A DNA stretch of 64,000 nucleotides from Gammaproteobacteria bacterium (GCA_024235135.1 JACKMZ010000003.1:248001-312000); one strand, 5' to 3'; counted from the stretch's first letter, positions 24,750 through 33,475 are shown. The notes: generated by a model from the letters alone, not told the origin. Made by a program: numbers and translations.

Positions 24750-25106
24750 TCAACCCCGCTGGCCGCGTTCGATCACGATGCCGACATCCCGAGCGCCTCG
24801 CAGCGCGCCCGGTTTGCTCAGATTCAACCGCAACCACGGCACGTGGAATTCGTTCAGAATCAATTCGGCAATGCGCTCACCCAGCGTTTCCACCAAGAAA
24901 AACTCGCTTTCCCCAACGTACTGTATGAGCCGCTTGCCGACGGCCTTGTAATTAAGCGCATCCTCGATGCAATCGGTTGCGGCGGCGCGACGCACATCCG
25001 TACTCATTTCCAGATCGATGCTGACGGTCTGCTTGATCTGGCGTTCCCAGTCGTAAATGCCGATGATGGTTTCAATTCGCAAATCGCGGATAAATACAAT
25101 GTCCAT
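24750..25106 (-). CDS. folB: Dihydroneopterin aldolase
   Basis: Cleaves dihydroneopterin to 6-hydroxymethyl-dihydropterin, the substrate of the adjoining folK. The 118-residue protein has VFIRDLRIETIIGIYDWERQ with the catalytic Glu region, ALNYKAVGKRLIQYVGESEF, LVETLGERIAELIL, and the catalytic lysine in LSKPGALRGARDVGIVIER. It is the first gene of the folB-folK pair and is divergent from plsY, an arrangement (plsY/folB/folK next to tsaD/rpsU) familiar in gammaproteobacteria. Confidence 0.95.
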   Translation of the reverse strand: MDIVFIRDLRIETIIGIYDWERQIKQTVSIDLEMSTDVRRAAATDCIEDALNYKAVGKRLIQYVGESEFFLVETLGERIAELILNEFHVPWLRLNLSKPGALRGARDVGIVIERGQRG

Positions 25107-25290
25107 GGCGGTATCCAGGCTGAGTTTGGCAAACTATTCGGAACCCGTAACTGTTCGGGATTATGATCATGGAAAGCGCCCAGCGTCGCCCGACCATGTT
25201 CGACCGGCCGCAAGTCTAGCTCACGAATTATCGGGCTGCCCAGCGTAGCGTATCTCCTGACCGCCACCTTCCAACTCTGTAGGGACTATC

Positions 25291-25896
25291 ATGCTGATCG
25301 ATGTGTTGTGCATTTTCCTAGCCTATCTTGCTGGATCGCTTTCCACCGCCGTCATCGTTTGCCGCTTGTTCGGCCTGCCCGATCCCCGCGAACAGGGTTC
25401 GCGCAATCCGGGCACGACCAATGTCCTGCGCTTGGGGGGCAAAAAGGCCGCCGCCATTACGCTGGCAGGCGATTGCCTGAAAGGTTTGCTGCCCGTCTGG
25501 CTAGCCGCCGCGCTCGGGGCAAGCCCCGCGGGACTGGCGGGCAGCGCCCTGGGGGCTTTTCTTGGGCATCTCTATCCGGTGTTTTTCGGATTCCAAGGGG
25601 GAAAAGGGGTCGCGACAGCCTTCGGCGTGTTGCTTGGCCTGTCCTGGCCCACCGCCTTGGCAGCGTTGGTTACTTGGCTGACCGTGGCATTGATCACCCG
25701 CTACTCATCGTTGTCTGCATTGCTGGCGACCGGCTTATCGCCTCTTTATCTATGGTGGCTGCAAGCCCCAACGGTTTACCTGGTTGCACTCCTGATCATG
25801 GCCATCCTGTTGGTTTGGCGCCATCGCTCTAATATTCGCAATTTACTGGCTGGCCGCGAGGATAAAATCGGCGGCGCCAAAACGAACAAATCTTAG
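25291..25896 (+). CDS. plsY: Acyl-phosphate:glycerol-3-phosphate acyltransferase PlsY
   Basis: Inner-membrane enzyme that makes lysophosphatidic acid from acyl-phosphate, the first acylation of phospholipid synthesis. It has 201 residues and about five membrane segments. The three conserved motifs are visible: LAGSLSTAVIVCRLFGLPDP, GSRNPGTTNVLRLGGKKAA and GHLYPVFFGFQGGKGVATAF. A fourth conserved string is VWRHRSNIRNLLAGREDKIG. AGGGA lies about 7 bases before the ATG. It converges on tsaD with only 10 bases between the stops. Confidence 0.97.
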   Translation: MLIDVLCIFLAYLAGSLSTAVIVCRLFGLPDPREQGSRNPGTTNVLRLGGKKAAAITLAGDCLKGLLPVWLAAALGASPAGLAGSALGAFLGHLYPVFFGFQGGKGVATAFGVLLGLSWPTALAALVTWLTVALITRYSSLSALLATGLSPLYLWWLQAPTVYLVALLIMAILLVWRHRSNIRNLLAGREDKIGGAKTNKS

Positions 25897-25906
25897 AAAC
25901 CCTTCC

Positions 25907-26977
25907 TTACCGTTCAATACCCTGCCCTTCCCCAGGGACTGGACGATACCCCGCAGCCGGCGCCGCCGGGACCTGCAAGCTATCCAGCAACCAACGCGGC
26001 GTCGCCTGAATCACCGGGGAATCGTATTGGCCGGCTATCAGCCGGCGATAACCGACATAAGCGATCATCGCCCCATTGTCCGTGCAGAAATCCGGTCGGG
26101 GATAATAAACTTGCCCCCCCTCCTGCTCGGCCAGTTCACGCAGGTATTTACGCAACCGCCGGTTAGCGCCGACGCCGCCGGCGACCACCAAGTTACGAAT
26201 GCCCGTCTCCCGTAGGGCCCGCCGACATTTGATAATCAGCGTATCGATTACGGCATCCTCGAAAGCTCGGGCTATGTCAGCCTTATTCTGGGCGGTCGGT
26301 TCCACAGCCTTCCAGGTATTCAGCGCAAAGGTCTTCAAACCGCTGAAACTGAAATCCAGACCGGGCCTGTCGGTCATCGGCCGGGGAAAGGTAAACCGCG
26401 TGGGCTCACCGTATTCCGCCAACTTGGCCAGCGCCGGTCCTCCTGGGTAGGCCAGCCCCAACAGTTTGGCTGTCTTGTCGTAGGCTTCTCCGGCTGCGTC
26501 ATCCAAGGATTCACCCAGCACATAGTACACGCCGACTTCTTCCACCCGTACCAGCAGCGTGTGTCCGCCGGAAACCAGCAATGCGATGAAGGGAAAACCC
26601 GGTGGCTCAGACTCCAACATGGGCGCCAACAAATGGCCTTCCATATGATGCACGCCTACCGCCGGGACGCCCCAGGTCCACGCCAAGCTGCGGCCTAGCG
26701 CGGCGCCGACCAGTAACGCGCCGACCAACCCAGGCCCCGAAGTGTACGCCACGCCACTGACCGCTTCCTTGCCTACGCCGGCTTGCCTGAACAAATCGCG
26801 CAGCAACGGAATCGCCTTGCGCACATGATCGCGGCAGGCCAGTTCCGGCACCACACCCCCGTATTCGGCATGTTGCGCCACCTGACTGTGCAAGGCATGG
26901 GCCAGTAGGCCGCGCTCCCCTTCATAGAGCGCCACACCCGTTTCATCACAAGACGTTTCGATACCCAGCACCAACAT
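25907..26977 (-). CDS. tsaD: TsaD, tRNA N6-threonylcarbamoyladenosine transferase subunit
   Basis: Catalytic subunit of the t6A37 modification complex for ANN-decoding tRNAs. The 356-residue ASKHA protein begins MLVLGIETSCDETGVALYE. Its metal site is HHMEGH (His111 and His115), the same numbering as in E. coli. Further strings are FPFIALLVSGGHTLLVRVE, YDKTAKLLGLAYPGGPALAK, LDFSFSGLKTFALNTW, LVVAGGVGANRRLRKYL and FCTDNGAMIAYVGYRRL. It is divergent from rpsU, the usual arrangement in gammaproteobacteria. Confidence 0.97.
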   Translation of the reverse strand: MLVLGIETSCDETGVALYEGERGLLAHALHSQVAQHAEYGGVVPELACRDHVRKAIPLLRDLFRQAGVGKEAVSGVAYTSGPGLVGALLVGAALGRSLAWTWGVPAVGVHHMEGHLLAPMLESEPPGFPFIALLVSGGHTLLVRVEEVGVYYVLGESLDDAAGEAYDKTAKLLGLAYPGGPALAKLAEYGEPTRFTFPRPMTDRPGLDFSFSGLKTFALNTWKAVEPTAQNKADIARAFEDAVIDTLIIKCRRALRETGIRNLVVAGGVGANRRLRKYLRELAEQEGGQVYYPRPDFCTDNGAMIAYVGYRRLIAGQYDSPVIQATPRWLLDSLQVPAAPAAGYRPVPGEGQGIER

Positions 26978-27025
26978 TTAAGCCACTCCTCATCGATCGC
27001 GCTACACAAGATCTTTGCATCGCTG

Positions 27026-27046
27026 ACAATTGATGATTAAAATTGT
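27026..27046. promoter_or_regulatory. Short inverted repeat in the tsaD/rpsU divergent promoter region
   Basis: ACAATT (27026-27031) and AATTGT (27041-27046) form a 6-bp dyad around a 9-base AT-rich spacer, 61 bases before the rpsU ATG. This is the AT-richest part of the divergent region, where promoters for both genes are expected. Binding protein unknown; it does not match the CTG-N10-CAG LexA pattern. Confidence 0.3.
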
Positions 27047-27106
27047 TCGTTTACCATTTTCAAAATACAGACCCAGTTACTAACGGATGAATGAGGTGGT
27101 GCGTTA

Positions 27107-27322
27107 ATGCCTTCTGTGAAAGTCAAAGACAACGAGCCCTTTGATATTGCGTTACGGCGCTTCAAGCGAGCTTGCGAGAAAGCCGGTATTCTCGCCGAGG
27201 TCAGGCGACGTGAATTCTATGAAAAACCGACCCAGGAACGTAAGCGCAAACATGCCGCTGCCGTCAAGCGTCACCTGAAAAAACTGGCCAGGGAATCCGC
27301 CCGCCGTCATCGCCCTTTCTAA
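27107..27322 (+). CDS. rpsU: 30S ribosomal protein S21
   Basis: Small basic ribosomal protein of 71 residues. The whole sequence fits S21: MPSVKVKDNEPFDIALRRFK, RACEKAGILAEVRRREFYEK, PTQERKRKHAAAVKRHLKKL and an Arg/His-rich tail. AGGTGG lies just upstream of the ATG. It is the first gene of the rpsU-yqeY-dnaG-rpoD macromolecular-synthesis cluster, divergent from tsaD. Confidence 0.98.
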   Translation: MPSVKVKDNEPFDIALRRFKRACEKAGILAEVRRREFYEKPTQERKRKHAAAVKRHLKKLARESARRHRPF

Positions 27323-27409
27323 ATGCAGATCGCACGCCAACGACGGATTCATTCTCCTGGCCCTGTTTTCAGCATTCGCCATTAAGCCATAATCATTATC
27401 CTCAAAGTC

Positions 27410-27856
27410 ATGTCTCTCAAAGAACGTATTCAGGATGATCTCAAGGCCGCCATGCGGGCCAGGGACATGGATCGCGTGTCGGTACTACGGCTGATCATGG
27501 CTGCCATCAAGCAACGCGAGGTGGATGAGCGGATTACACTCGACGATGGCGCCGTCATCGCCGTATTGGAACGCATGATCAAACAACGCCGTGAATCCAT
27601 CGAACAGTTCCGCAAGGGTGGGCGTGAAGATCTTGTTCAAAGGGAATCATTCGAGATCGACCTTGTTCAAGCCTATCTTCCCCAACCGCTCAGCGCCGAG
27701 GAAATCGATACGCTAGTCACGCACGCGGTGGCCGAAGCCGTTGCACAGTCTCCGCGCGATATGGGTAAGGTGATGAATATCATCAAGAACCAGGCGCAGG
27801 GTCGGATAGATATGGCGGTCGTCAGCCGGCTGGTGAAAGAACGCTTGAGTGGCTGA
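27410..27856 (+). CDS. YqeY/GatB-tail-like protein
   Basis: Helical protein of 148 residues in the YqeY family, which resembles the C-terminal tRNA-contacting tail domain of GatB amidotransferase. Strings include LKERIQDDLKAAMRARDMDR, VLRLIMAAIKQREVDER, MIKQRRESIEQFRKGGREDL and YLPQPLSAEEIDTLVTHAVA, ending with a segment like MGKVMNIIKNQAQGRIDMAV. Role is presumed tRNA-related, not shown. Its place between rpsU and dnaG is common in gammaproteobacteria outside the enterics. A hairpin-capable GC stretch lies between it and dnaG (27880-27915). Confidence 0.93.
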   Translation: MSLKERIQDDLKAAMRARDMDRVSVLRLIMAAIKQREVDERITLDDGAVIAVLERMIKQRRESIEQFRKGGREDLVQRESFEIDLVQAYLPQPLSAEEIDTLVTHAVAEAVAQSPRDMGKVMNIIKNQAQGRIDMAVVSRLVKERLSG

Positions 27857-27944
27857 AGGCGCTTCCCGCTGAAGCACCCACCTCTGGAGGTCATTTCGTA
27901 GCGGGTGGACTGGCAGCAGCCCGGCTATCGCCTAAGCTTTGCTG

Positions 27945-29681
27945 ATGAGTACTCGTATTCCCCAGGGATTTCTCGATCAGCTCCTAGCGCGCATCGATTT
28001 GGTGCAAATTATCGAAGCGCGCTTGCCGTTGCGCAAAGCAGGCCGTGACTTGATCGCCCATTGCCCTTTTCATTCGGAAAAATCACCCTCTTTTTCAGTC
28101 AGCCCAAGCAAACAGTTTTATCACTGTTTTGGTTGTGGAGCCCACGGCAACGCGATTGGTTTCCTGATGGATTACGAGCACTTTAGTTTCATGGAAGCCG
28201 TCGAGGAACTGGCTCGCACGGTAGGCATGGATATTCCCAAGGAAGCGAGCGCCCTGCCGGACAAACAGAGCAATCTGCTCGTTTTGGTAGAGCGGGCCGC
28301 ACGGTACTTCAGTCAGCAACTACGGGAACACCCAAAACGCCAACACGCTGTCGAGTATCTCAAAAAGCGTGGGCTGGACGAGGACATCATCGAGCGTTTC
28401 GGCATCGGCTACGCTCCACCGGGCTGGAATAATTTATGCCAAACCTTGGGCGACAACTCCAATGATTGGATCAGTGCGGGATTAGCCAGCCAGCGAGAGG
28501 ATGGCAAGGCTATATACGATCGCTTTCGTGACCGCATCATGTTTCCGATCCGTGACCGGCGAGGCCGACCCATCGCCTTCGGAGCACGAGCCCTTGGGGA
28601 TGCCACACCCAAGTATCTGAACTCGCCGGAAACCTCGTTTTTCCATAAGGGACGGGAACTTTACGGTTTGTACGAAGCTCGTAGATACGTACGTCGTATC
28701 GATCGCCTGTTGGTCGTGGAAGGTTACATGGATGTCGTCGCATTGGCTCAATTCGGTATTCCCTATGTGGTGGCCACTTTGGGAACCGCCACGACCTCCG
28801 AACACATGGAACGCTTGTTCCGGATTACCCCGGATCTCATTTTCTGTTTTGACGGAGACCGCGCGGGTCGGGACGCGGCTTGGCGCGCTCTGGAGAACGC
28901 TCTACCGTTCATGCGCGAGGGGCGCCAGATTCGTTTTCTCTTCTTACCGGACGGGGAGGATCCAGACAGCCTCATCCGGAAGGAACCGTGTTCGGCCTTC
29001 GAGCAACGTTTGCAAACCGCCACGTCGCTTTCCGATTTCCTCTTCGAGCGGTTGGGCACGACAATCGAACGGCACAGTCTCGACGGGCGAGCCAAACTGG
29101 CGGAATTAGCGCGCCCACTGGTCGCCAAGGTGCCGGATGGGGTCTATCGGGATATGCTGCTACAACATCTCACGGAACTGACGGGATTGTCGCAGACACA
29201 ACTCGAAAAACGCCTACCCTCCTCAAACACTGGATTGCCGCGCCGCAACACTGAAATCAATCCCAGTCGCACTCCGGTGCGCATGGCCATTGGGCTGCTG
29301 CTGAATTGCACTGAGTTGGCGCAGTACGCCGGAAACATGCAACGGTTTCGTGGAATTGACGTTCCTGGTCTACCTTTATTAATAGAATTGGTTGAATTAC
29401 TGCAAACCCATCCCTATATCAATGTTGCAGCCCTCTTGGAGCGTTATCGTGAAAGCGAAACAGGGTCCAATCTACAAAGGCTTGCGCAATGGCAACCACT
29501 AATTGAAGAAACTCGATTCAAAGACGAATTCTGCGGCGCCCTGGAGACGCTGCTACGGCGTCACAGCCCGGAAAAGCGACTTTTGGACGAGGCTATCCGT
29601 AAAGGACAACTCGATCGTCTTAATGATGAAGAAAAAACGCGGCTACGCGAACTAGGCAAACCATCGAGTTCCGAAACCTAA
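27945..29681 (+). CDS. dnaG: DNA primase
   Basis: Makes RNA primers at the replication fork. The 578-residue protein starts with the CHC2 zinc finger (Cys40, His43, Cys61, Cys64 in HCPFHSEKSPSF and YHCFGCGAHG), then the primase core (KRGLDEDIIERFGIGYAP, FRDRIMFPIRDRRGRPIAFG, YLNSPETSFFHKGRELYGLY). The Toprim metal residues are in LLVVEGYMDVVAL and FCFDGDRAGRDAAW. The C-terminal DnaB-interaction region is less conserved. I take the ATG at 27945; a TTG two codons earlier is in frame. Followed by rpoD after 74 bases. Confidence 0.97.
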   Translation: MSTRIPQGFLDQLLARIDLVQIIEARLPLRKAGRDLIAHCPFHSEKSPSFSVSPSKQFYHCFGCGAHGNAIGFLMDYEHFSFMEAVEELARTVGMDIPKEASALPDKQSNLLVLVERAARYFSQQLREHPKRQHAVEYLKKRGLDEDIIERFGIGYAPPGWNNLCQTLGDNSNDWISAGLASQREDGKAIYDRFRDRIMFPIRDRRGRPIAFGARALGDATPKYLNSPETSFFHKGRELYGLYEARRYVRRIDRLLVVEGYMDVVALAQFGIPYVVATLGTATTSEHMERLFRITPDLIFCFDGDRAGRDAAWRALENALPFMREGRQIRFLFLPDGEDPDSLIRKEPCSAFEQRLQTATSLSDFLFERLGTTIERHSLDGRAKLAELARPLVAKVPDGVYRDMLLQHLTELTGLSQTQLEKRLPSSNTGLPRRNTEINPSRTPVRMAIGLLLNCTELAQYAGNMQRFRGIDVPGLPLLIELVELLQTHPYINVAALLERYRESETGSNLQRLAQWQPLIEETRFKDEFCGALETLLRRHSPEKRLLDEAIRKGQLDRLNDEEKTRLRELGKPSSSET

Positions 29682-29755
29682 GTCCTGGCGGCACGTCCCT
29701 TGCTCAAGATCGTTAATTCTTTTCTTAATGTTGATGGAATCCAAGCGTAAAGCTT

Positions 29756-31654
29756 ATGAGTGAACAGCACCAGTCGCAGTTGAAAAAATTGATTGCCCAC
29801 GGCAAGGAACAGGGCTTTCTGACCTATTCCGAGGTCAATGATCATTTGCCGGATGATATCGTCGATCCCGAGCAGATCGAGGATATCATCGCCATGATCA
29901 ACGACATGGGTATCGAGGTTCATGAGTACGCGCCGGATCTCAATTCTTTATTGTTGAGCGAGAGTTCGCTGAGCGCCGACGATGACGTGGCCGAAGAGGC
30001 GGCGGCGGCGCTAGCGGCGGTCGACGGTGAATTCGGTCGCACCACCGATCCGGTACGCATGTACATGCGAGAAATGGGCACGGTGGAATTGTTGACCCGT
30101 GAAGGGGAGATTCAAATCGCCAAGCGTATCGAGGAAGGCATGGGACAAGTATTGTCAGCCTTAGCCAGCTTTCCGCCCATTATTGCCAAATTGTTGGAGG
30201 AATATCAGTCGGTTTCCGATGGAACCACCCGCTTGGCGGATATCATCAGCGGTTTCAACGAATCGGGCGAGGCCAGCGAGGCCCTGGCCGACGAACGGGA
30301 AGACTTGCTAGACGATCCCGACGCGTTGGTCGCGGAGGACGATGAGGAAGCCAACGACGATGACAGCGACGAATTGAGCGGTGATGACGGCGACGAAAAC
30401 GAGGATGACGATGATCCCAGTGTAGGCGGTTCAAGTACCGGACCGGACCCGGAAAAGGCCGCGCAGTACTTCGCCGAATTGATGACGTTGCAGGATCGGA
30501 TCGCGACCGTTACCAGCCAGCAAGGGGTGCAACACGAGGACTCCCAGGCGGTACGTCAGCAGATGACGCTGCTGTTTCTGGAACTCAAGCTGGTGCCGAA
30601 AATGATCGACCGGCTGATCGGCACCTTGCATGAGACGGTGGAGCGAATTCGCGCCGAGGAAAGAATCGTGTTGAGTTTGTGCGTCAACGAGGCGCAAATG
30701 CCGCGCAAAGTGTTCATCGCGGCATTCCCCAAACACGAAACCAATCTGGAATGGGTCGACCAGCACGTCAAGTCGAATAAAAAATATTCCGCCGCCCTGC
30801 GCGCGCATCGCGAACCGATCCAGGCGGCCCAGACCCGATTACAGGGCATTGAGCAAGAAACGTGTTTGTCGATCTATGAAATCAAGGACATCAATCGCCG
30901 GTTGTCGATAGGTGAGGCCAAGGCTCGCCGTGCCAAGAAGGAAATGGTGGAAGCCAATCTGCGTTTGGTCATTTCCATCGCCAAGAAATATACCAATCGT
31001 GGTCTGCAGTTCCTGGATTTGATCCAGGAAGGCAACATCGGTCTGATGAAGGCGGTTGACAAATTCGAATACAAGCGGGGATACAAATTCTCCACGTACG
31101 CGACCTGGTGGATACGCCAGGCGATTACCCGCTCCATTGCCGACCAGGCACGCACGATACGCATTCCGGTACATATGATCGAAACGATCAACAAGATTAA
31201 CCGTATCGCTCGGCAGATGCTTCAGGAGATGGGACGCGAGGCCACCCCGGAAGAACTGGCGGAACGCCTGGAAATGCCTGAAGACAAAGTGCGAAAGGTT
31301 CTCAAGATCGCCAAGGAGCCCATTTCCATGGAAACCCCCATAGGCGACGATGAAGATTCTCATTTGGGGGATTTCATCGAGGACATAACTGTTTTGTCGC
31401 CCATTGAATCGGCAACCGGTGAAGGTTTGAAGGAAGCCACGCGGGAAGTTTTGGCTGGATTGACGCCGCGCGAGGCAAAAGTGTTGCGCATGCGCTTCGG
31501 GATCGATATGAATACCGATCACACCTTAGAGGAGGTGGGTAAGCAGTTTGACGTGACGCGTGAACGCATCCGGCAGATCGAGGCCAAAGCCTTACGTAAA
31601 CTGCGCCATCCCAATCGCTCCGAACAGTTGCGGAGTTTTCTGGATTTGGAATGA
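29756..31654 (+). CDS. rpoD: RNA polymerase primary sigma factor RpoD (sigma-70)
   Basis: Housekeeping sigma factor of 632 residues. Region 1.1 is SQLKKLIAHGKEQGFLTYSE onward, followed by region 1.2 (TDPVRMYMREMGTVELLTRE). An acidic low-complexity insert (about 180-225, runs of Asp/Glu) lies in the non-conserved region. Region 2 is NLRLVISIAKKYTNRGLQFL, DLIQEGNIGLMKAVDKFEY, KRGYKFSTYATWWIRQAI; region 3 IRIPVHMIETINKINRIARQ; region 4.2 has the helix-turn-helix TLEEVGKQFDVTRERIRQIE. Last protein gene of the macromolecular-synthesis cluster; a tRNA starts 32 bases after its stop. Confidence 0.98.
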   Translation: MSEQHQSQLKKLIAHGKEQGFLTYSEVNDHLPDDIVDPEQIEDIIAMINDMGIEVHEYAPDLNSLLLSESSLSADDDVAEEAAAALAAVDGEFGRTTDPVRMYMREMGTVELLTREGEIQIAKRIEEGMGQVLSALASFPPIIAKLLEEYQSVSDGTTRLADIISGFNESGEASEALADEREDLLDDPDALVAEDDEEANDDDSDELSGDDGDENEDDDDPSVGGSSTGPDPEKAAQYFAELMTLQDRIATVTSQQGVQHEDSQAVRQQMTLLFLELKLVPKMIDRLIGTLHETVERIRAEERIVLSLCVNEAQMPRKVFIAAFPKHETNLEWVDQHVKSNKKYSAALRAHREPIQAAQTRLQGIEQETCLSIYEIKDINRRLSIGEAKARRAKKEMVEANLRLVISIAKKYTNRGLQFLDLIQEGNIGLMKAVDKFEYKRGYKFSTYATWWIRQAITRSIADQARTIRIPVHMIETINKINRIARQMLQEMGREATPEELAERLEMPEDKVRKVLKIAKEPISMETPIGDDEDSHLGDFIEDITVLSPIESATGEGLKEATREVLAGLTPREAKVLRMRFGIDMNTDHTLEEVGKQFDVTRERIRQIEAKALRKLRHPNRSEQLRSFLDLE

Positions 31655-31686
31655 GCCTGTGGTAAGCTAGACGGATCATTTTCCAA

Positions 31687-31763
31687 GGGCCCTTAGCTCA
31701 GTCGGTTAGAGCAGCGGACTCATAATCCGTAGGTCGAAGGTTCGAGCCCTTCAGGGCCCACCA
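31687..31763 (+). tRNA. tRNA with CAU anticodon, probably tRNA-Ile2 (lysidine-modified)
   Basis: A 77-base cloverleaf with encoded CCA. Acceptor GGGCCCT pairs AGGGCCC, D-arm GCTC/GAGC, anticodon arm GCGGA/TCCGT around loop CTCATAA (anticodon CAU), T-arm GAAGG with TTCGAGC and CCTTC. CAU could mean elongator Met or Ile2. I favour Ile2 because E. coli ileX, which begins similarly, also sits beside rpoD. The adjacent integrase remnant shows that its 3' end has served as an attachment site. Confidence 0.92.
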
Positions 31764-31774
31764 TAAAAAAACAA

Positions 31775-31807
31775 AGGCTTACGAAGCATACTCGTAAGCC
31801 TATTTTT
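31775..31807 (+). terminator. Bidirectional Rho-independent terminator between tRNA and integrase
   Basis: AGGCTTACGA (31775-31784) pairs perfectly with TCGTAAGCCT (31792-31801) over a 7-base loop, followed by ATTTTT. On the minus strand the same hairpin is followed by TTTGTTTTTTT (from the A-rich 31764-31774), so it can end both tRNA and integrase transcripts. Confidence 0.88.
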
Positions 31808-32588
31808 CTCCCCTGTGTAATTCCTGCGTAATCGTGCGCTCAAGCCGATCCATCGCCGCTTGAATGTGCGCGCCTGACTGGTGACTATAACGCGCCACCA
31901 TCGAGAGCGTTTTGTGCCCGCTAATCCGCTGGATGGTCGGCAGGTCAACGCCTTGCTGTACTAAATGAGTGATAGCGGTATGGCGCAGCGTGTGGCGCGT
32001 GACTTCGGTCGGGTTAAGCCCCGCTGCCGCCGCGACCCGCCGGAATGGTTTCTCTATGGCGGTGCGGTGCCCGCTGGCGCTGTCCGCTGGAAATAGCCAC
32101 GTTTCGCCGGTCATCATCCCGCGAAGCTCGCGCAAGTATTCAGTAAGCGCGGCCGTTATCGGCTGGTCGCGACTGCCCGCCTTGGCCCGTGGAATGTGGA
32201 TAATCCGCCGGTCGAGGTCTACATCATCCCACCGGATTGAGAGAATTTCCGAGCGGCGCATGGCGGTATGTAGCCCGATCAACACGAAAGGGTAGATGGC
32301 AAAACAGCGATCAGCTTCGGCGGCCGCTAACAGTCGGTCGATTTGATCGGGCAAAAGGTAGACCACCCGCCGGCCATCTTCGCGTAACCGCCCGATCTTA
32401 ACCTGGCGATCAATCCAACCCCATTCGACAGCCCGGTAAAGGAAATGTCCGAGCGTGGACAATTCCCGGTTGATTGTGGCATCGCTGACCAGCCCACGGC
32501 GGTATTTGACGTACCGCTGAACGTCGAACGCCGCTATCTTGCTGATCGGATGATCACCAAAGAAAGGTTTCAGGTGGTCGCGTAAATG
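31800..32588 (-). pseudogene. Tyrosine recombinase (integrase), N-terminally truncated
   Basis: Phage/ICE-type site-specific recombinase with a complete catalytic domain: first Arg in HTAMRRSEILSIRWDDVD, HxxR in TRHTLRHTAITHLV, and the His and Tyr in ISGHKTLSMVARYSH. Translating past the first possible start (TTG at 32462) gives further good integrase sequence, including HLKPFFGDHPISKIAAFDVQ and RYVKYRRGLVSDATINREL, part of the SAM-like core-binding domain. The frame hits a stop at 32589-32591 with no start codon before 32462, so the N-terminal arm is lost. Its C-terminus faces the tRNA, as expected for an element integrated there. A shortened product from the TTG would lack DNA-arm binding. 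Confidence 0.85.
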
Positions 32589-33026
32589 CTATGGTTTTAT
32601 AGTGATGTTGGTCATACTCAAGAAGCAAAAAAAGAATTAGTAGAAATAGTGCAGTTTGACTCATCGGAAGAAGTTTTCATCACACCTAAACCAACTCGCC
32701 TAATTCAAAGAATTCTGCAAATCGCAAGCGACAAAGACTCTATTATTCTCGACTCCTTCGCCGGTTCCGGCACTACTGCCCACGCAGTTCCGAAGCAAAA
32801 CGCCGAAGATGGCGGCCAGCGCCAGTTTATTCTGGTGGAAATGGAACCGAAAGTAGCTGTCGACGTCACGGCGGAGCGGGTGCGGCGCGTAGCAATGGGA
32901 TATACCAACGCAAACGGCAAAGCCGTCGGAGGCTTAGGCAGCGGTTTTCAATTCTGCCGGCTCAGCGAAAAGCCGCTGTTCGAAGCCGATGGTCAACTTT
33001 ACACCGCACTGTTGTCCGGCCTGTGA
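32586..33026 (+). pseudogene. Type III restriction-modification methylase (Mod), C-terminal fragment
   Basis: The 146-residue frame is the C-terminal third of a beta-class N6-adenine methylase. VGHTQEAKKELVEIV and FITPKPTRLIQRILQIA lead to the SAM-binding motif IILDSFAGSGTTAHAV, then GGQRQFILVEM and a tail GLGSGFQFCRL. The catalytic DPPY motif, which lies N-terminal to the SAM motif in this class, is absent because homology starts right at the first codon. An in-frame stop sits immediately upstream (32583-32585). The fragment should be inactive. Its stop overlaps the next start (GTGA), as in intact mod-res pairs. Confidence 0.82.
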
Positions 33027-33475
33027 CAATCGAACTGCCTGGAGTACCGGTACTGACTCAACTAAGCAAGCCGGTACTCGCTAAAATCGAGTGGGACGAA
33101 CTCCATAAGACTCTGACGATCACTGAACCACTCAGCAGCGAGGACGTGCAACAAATCAAATCAGCGGTGATAGGGACGGAAGCAGCCTCAGCAATCAAGC
33201 AAGCCGCTGTCGCGAGCCGAACGACCGCCGTCGAATTCTTCAAAACACCAGCAGAGTTGGGCATTCCATTCAAAGTGCCGCAGTTAGCTTTATGGAAGCA
33301 AGGCGAGCTGTTTTTATTCGATGATACCGATCTGCTTGAATACCCTTGGGACCTTGCACTTTATGATGCGCATCCAAACCATGATGAATTGGCGAGGCTC
33401 GATTCGGTGGGACGCATTGCTAGCACGGGCGAGTTGGATATAGATGGCGTCTTGGCTGTCGCATTTGTTGGATAA
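33023..33475 (+). pseudogene. Probable type III restriction subunit (Res), N-terminal fragment
   Basis: A 150-residue frame starting with GTG inside the mod stop. It reads IELPGVPVLTQLSKPVLAKI, then TTAVEFFKTPAELGIPFKVP, QLALWKQGELFLFDDTDLLE and YPWDLALYDAHPN, which I associate with the N-terminal region of some Res helicase-nuclease subunits. None of the DEAD-box helicase motifs or the PD-(D/E)XK nuclease is present; a full Res is several times longer. The last dozen residues before the stop look unrelated and may be read-through past a second break near 33440. The Res assignment rests on partial recall plus position after mod. Confidence 0.55.

Larger units (their letters stand above)
31687..33475. 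mobile_element. Collapsed tRNA-associated integrative element
   Basis: From the tRNA(CAU) 3' end onward the region holds an integrase lacking its N-terminus (-), a modification-methylase lacking its N-terminus (+) and a restriction-subunit start lacking most of its length (+). The integrase and methylase open frames both begin at about 32585, which marks an internal deletion joint. I could not find a repeat of the tRNA 3' end downstream, so attR is missing and the right boundary is uncertain (somewhere between 33440 and 33965). Confidence 0.75.

Noticed and set aside
30300..30430. Acidic low-complexity run in rpoD as a possible repeat insertion
   Set aside because: Acidic variable inserts at this place are normal for gammaproteobacterial sigma-70.
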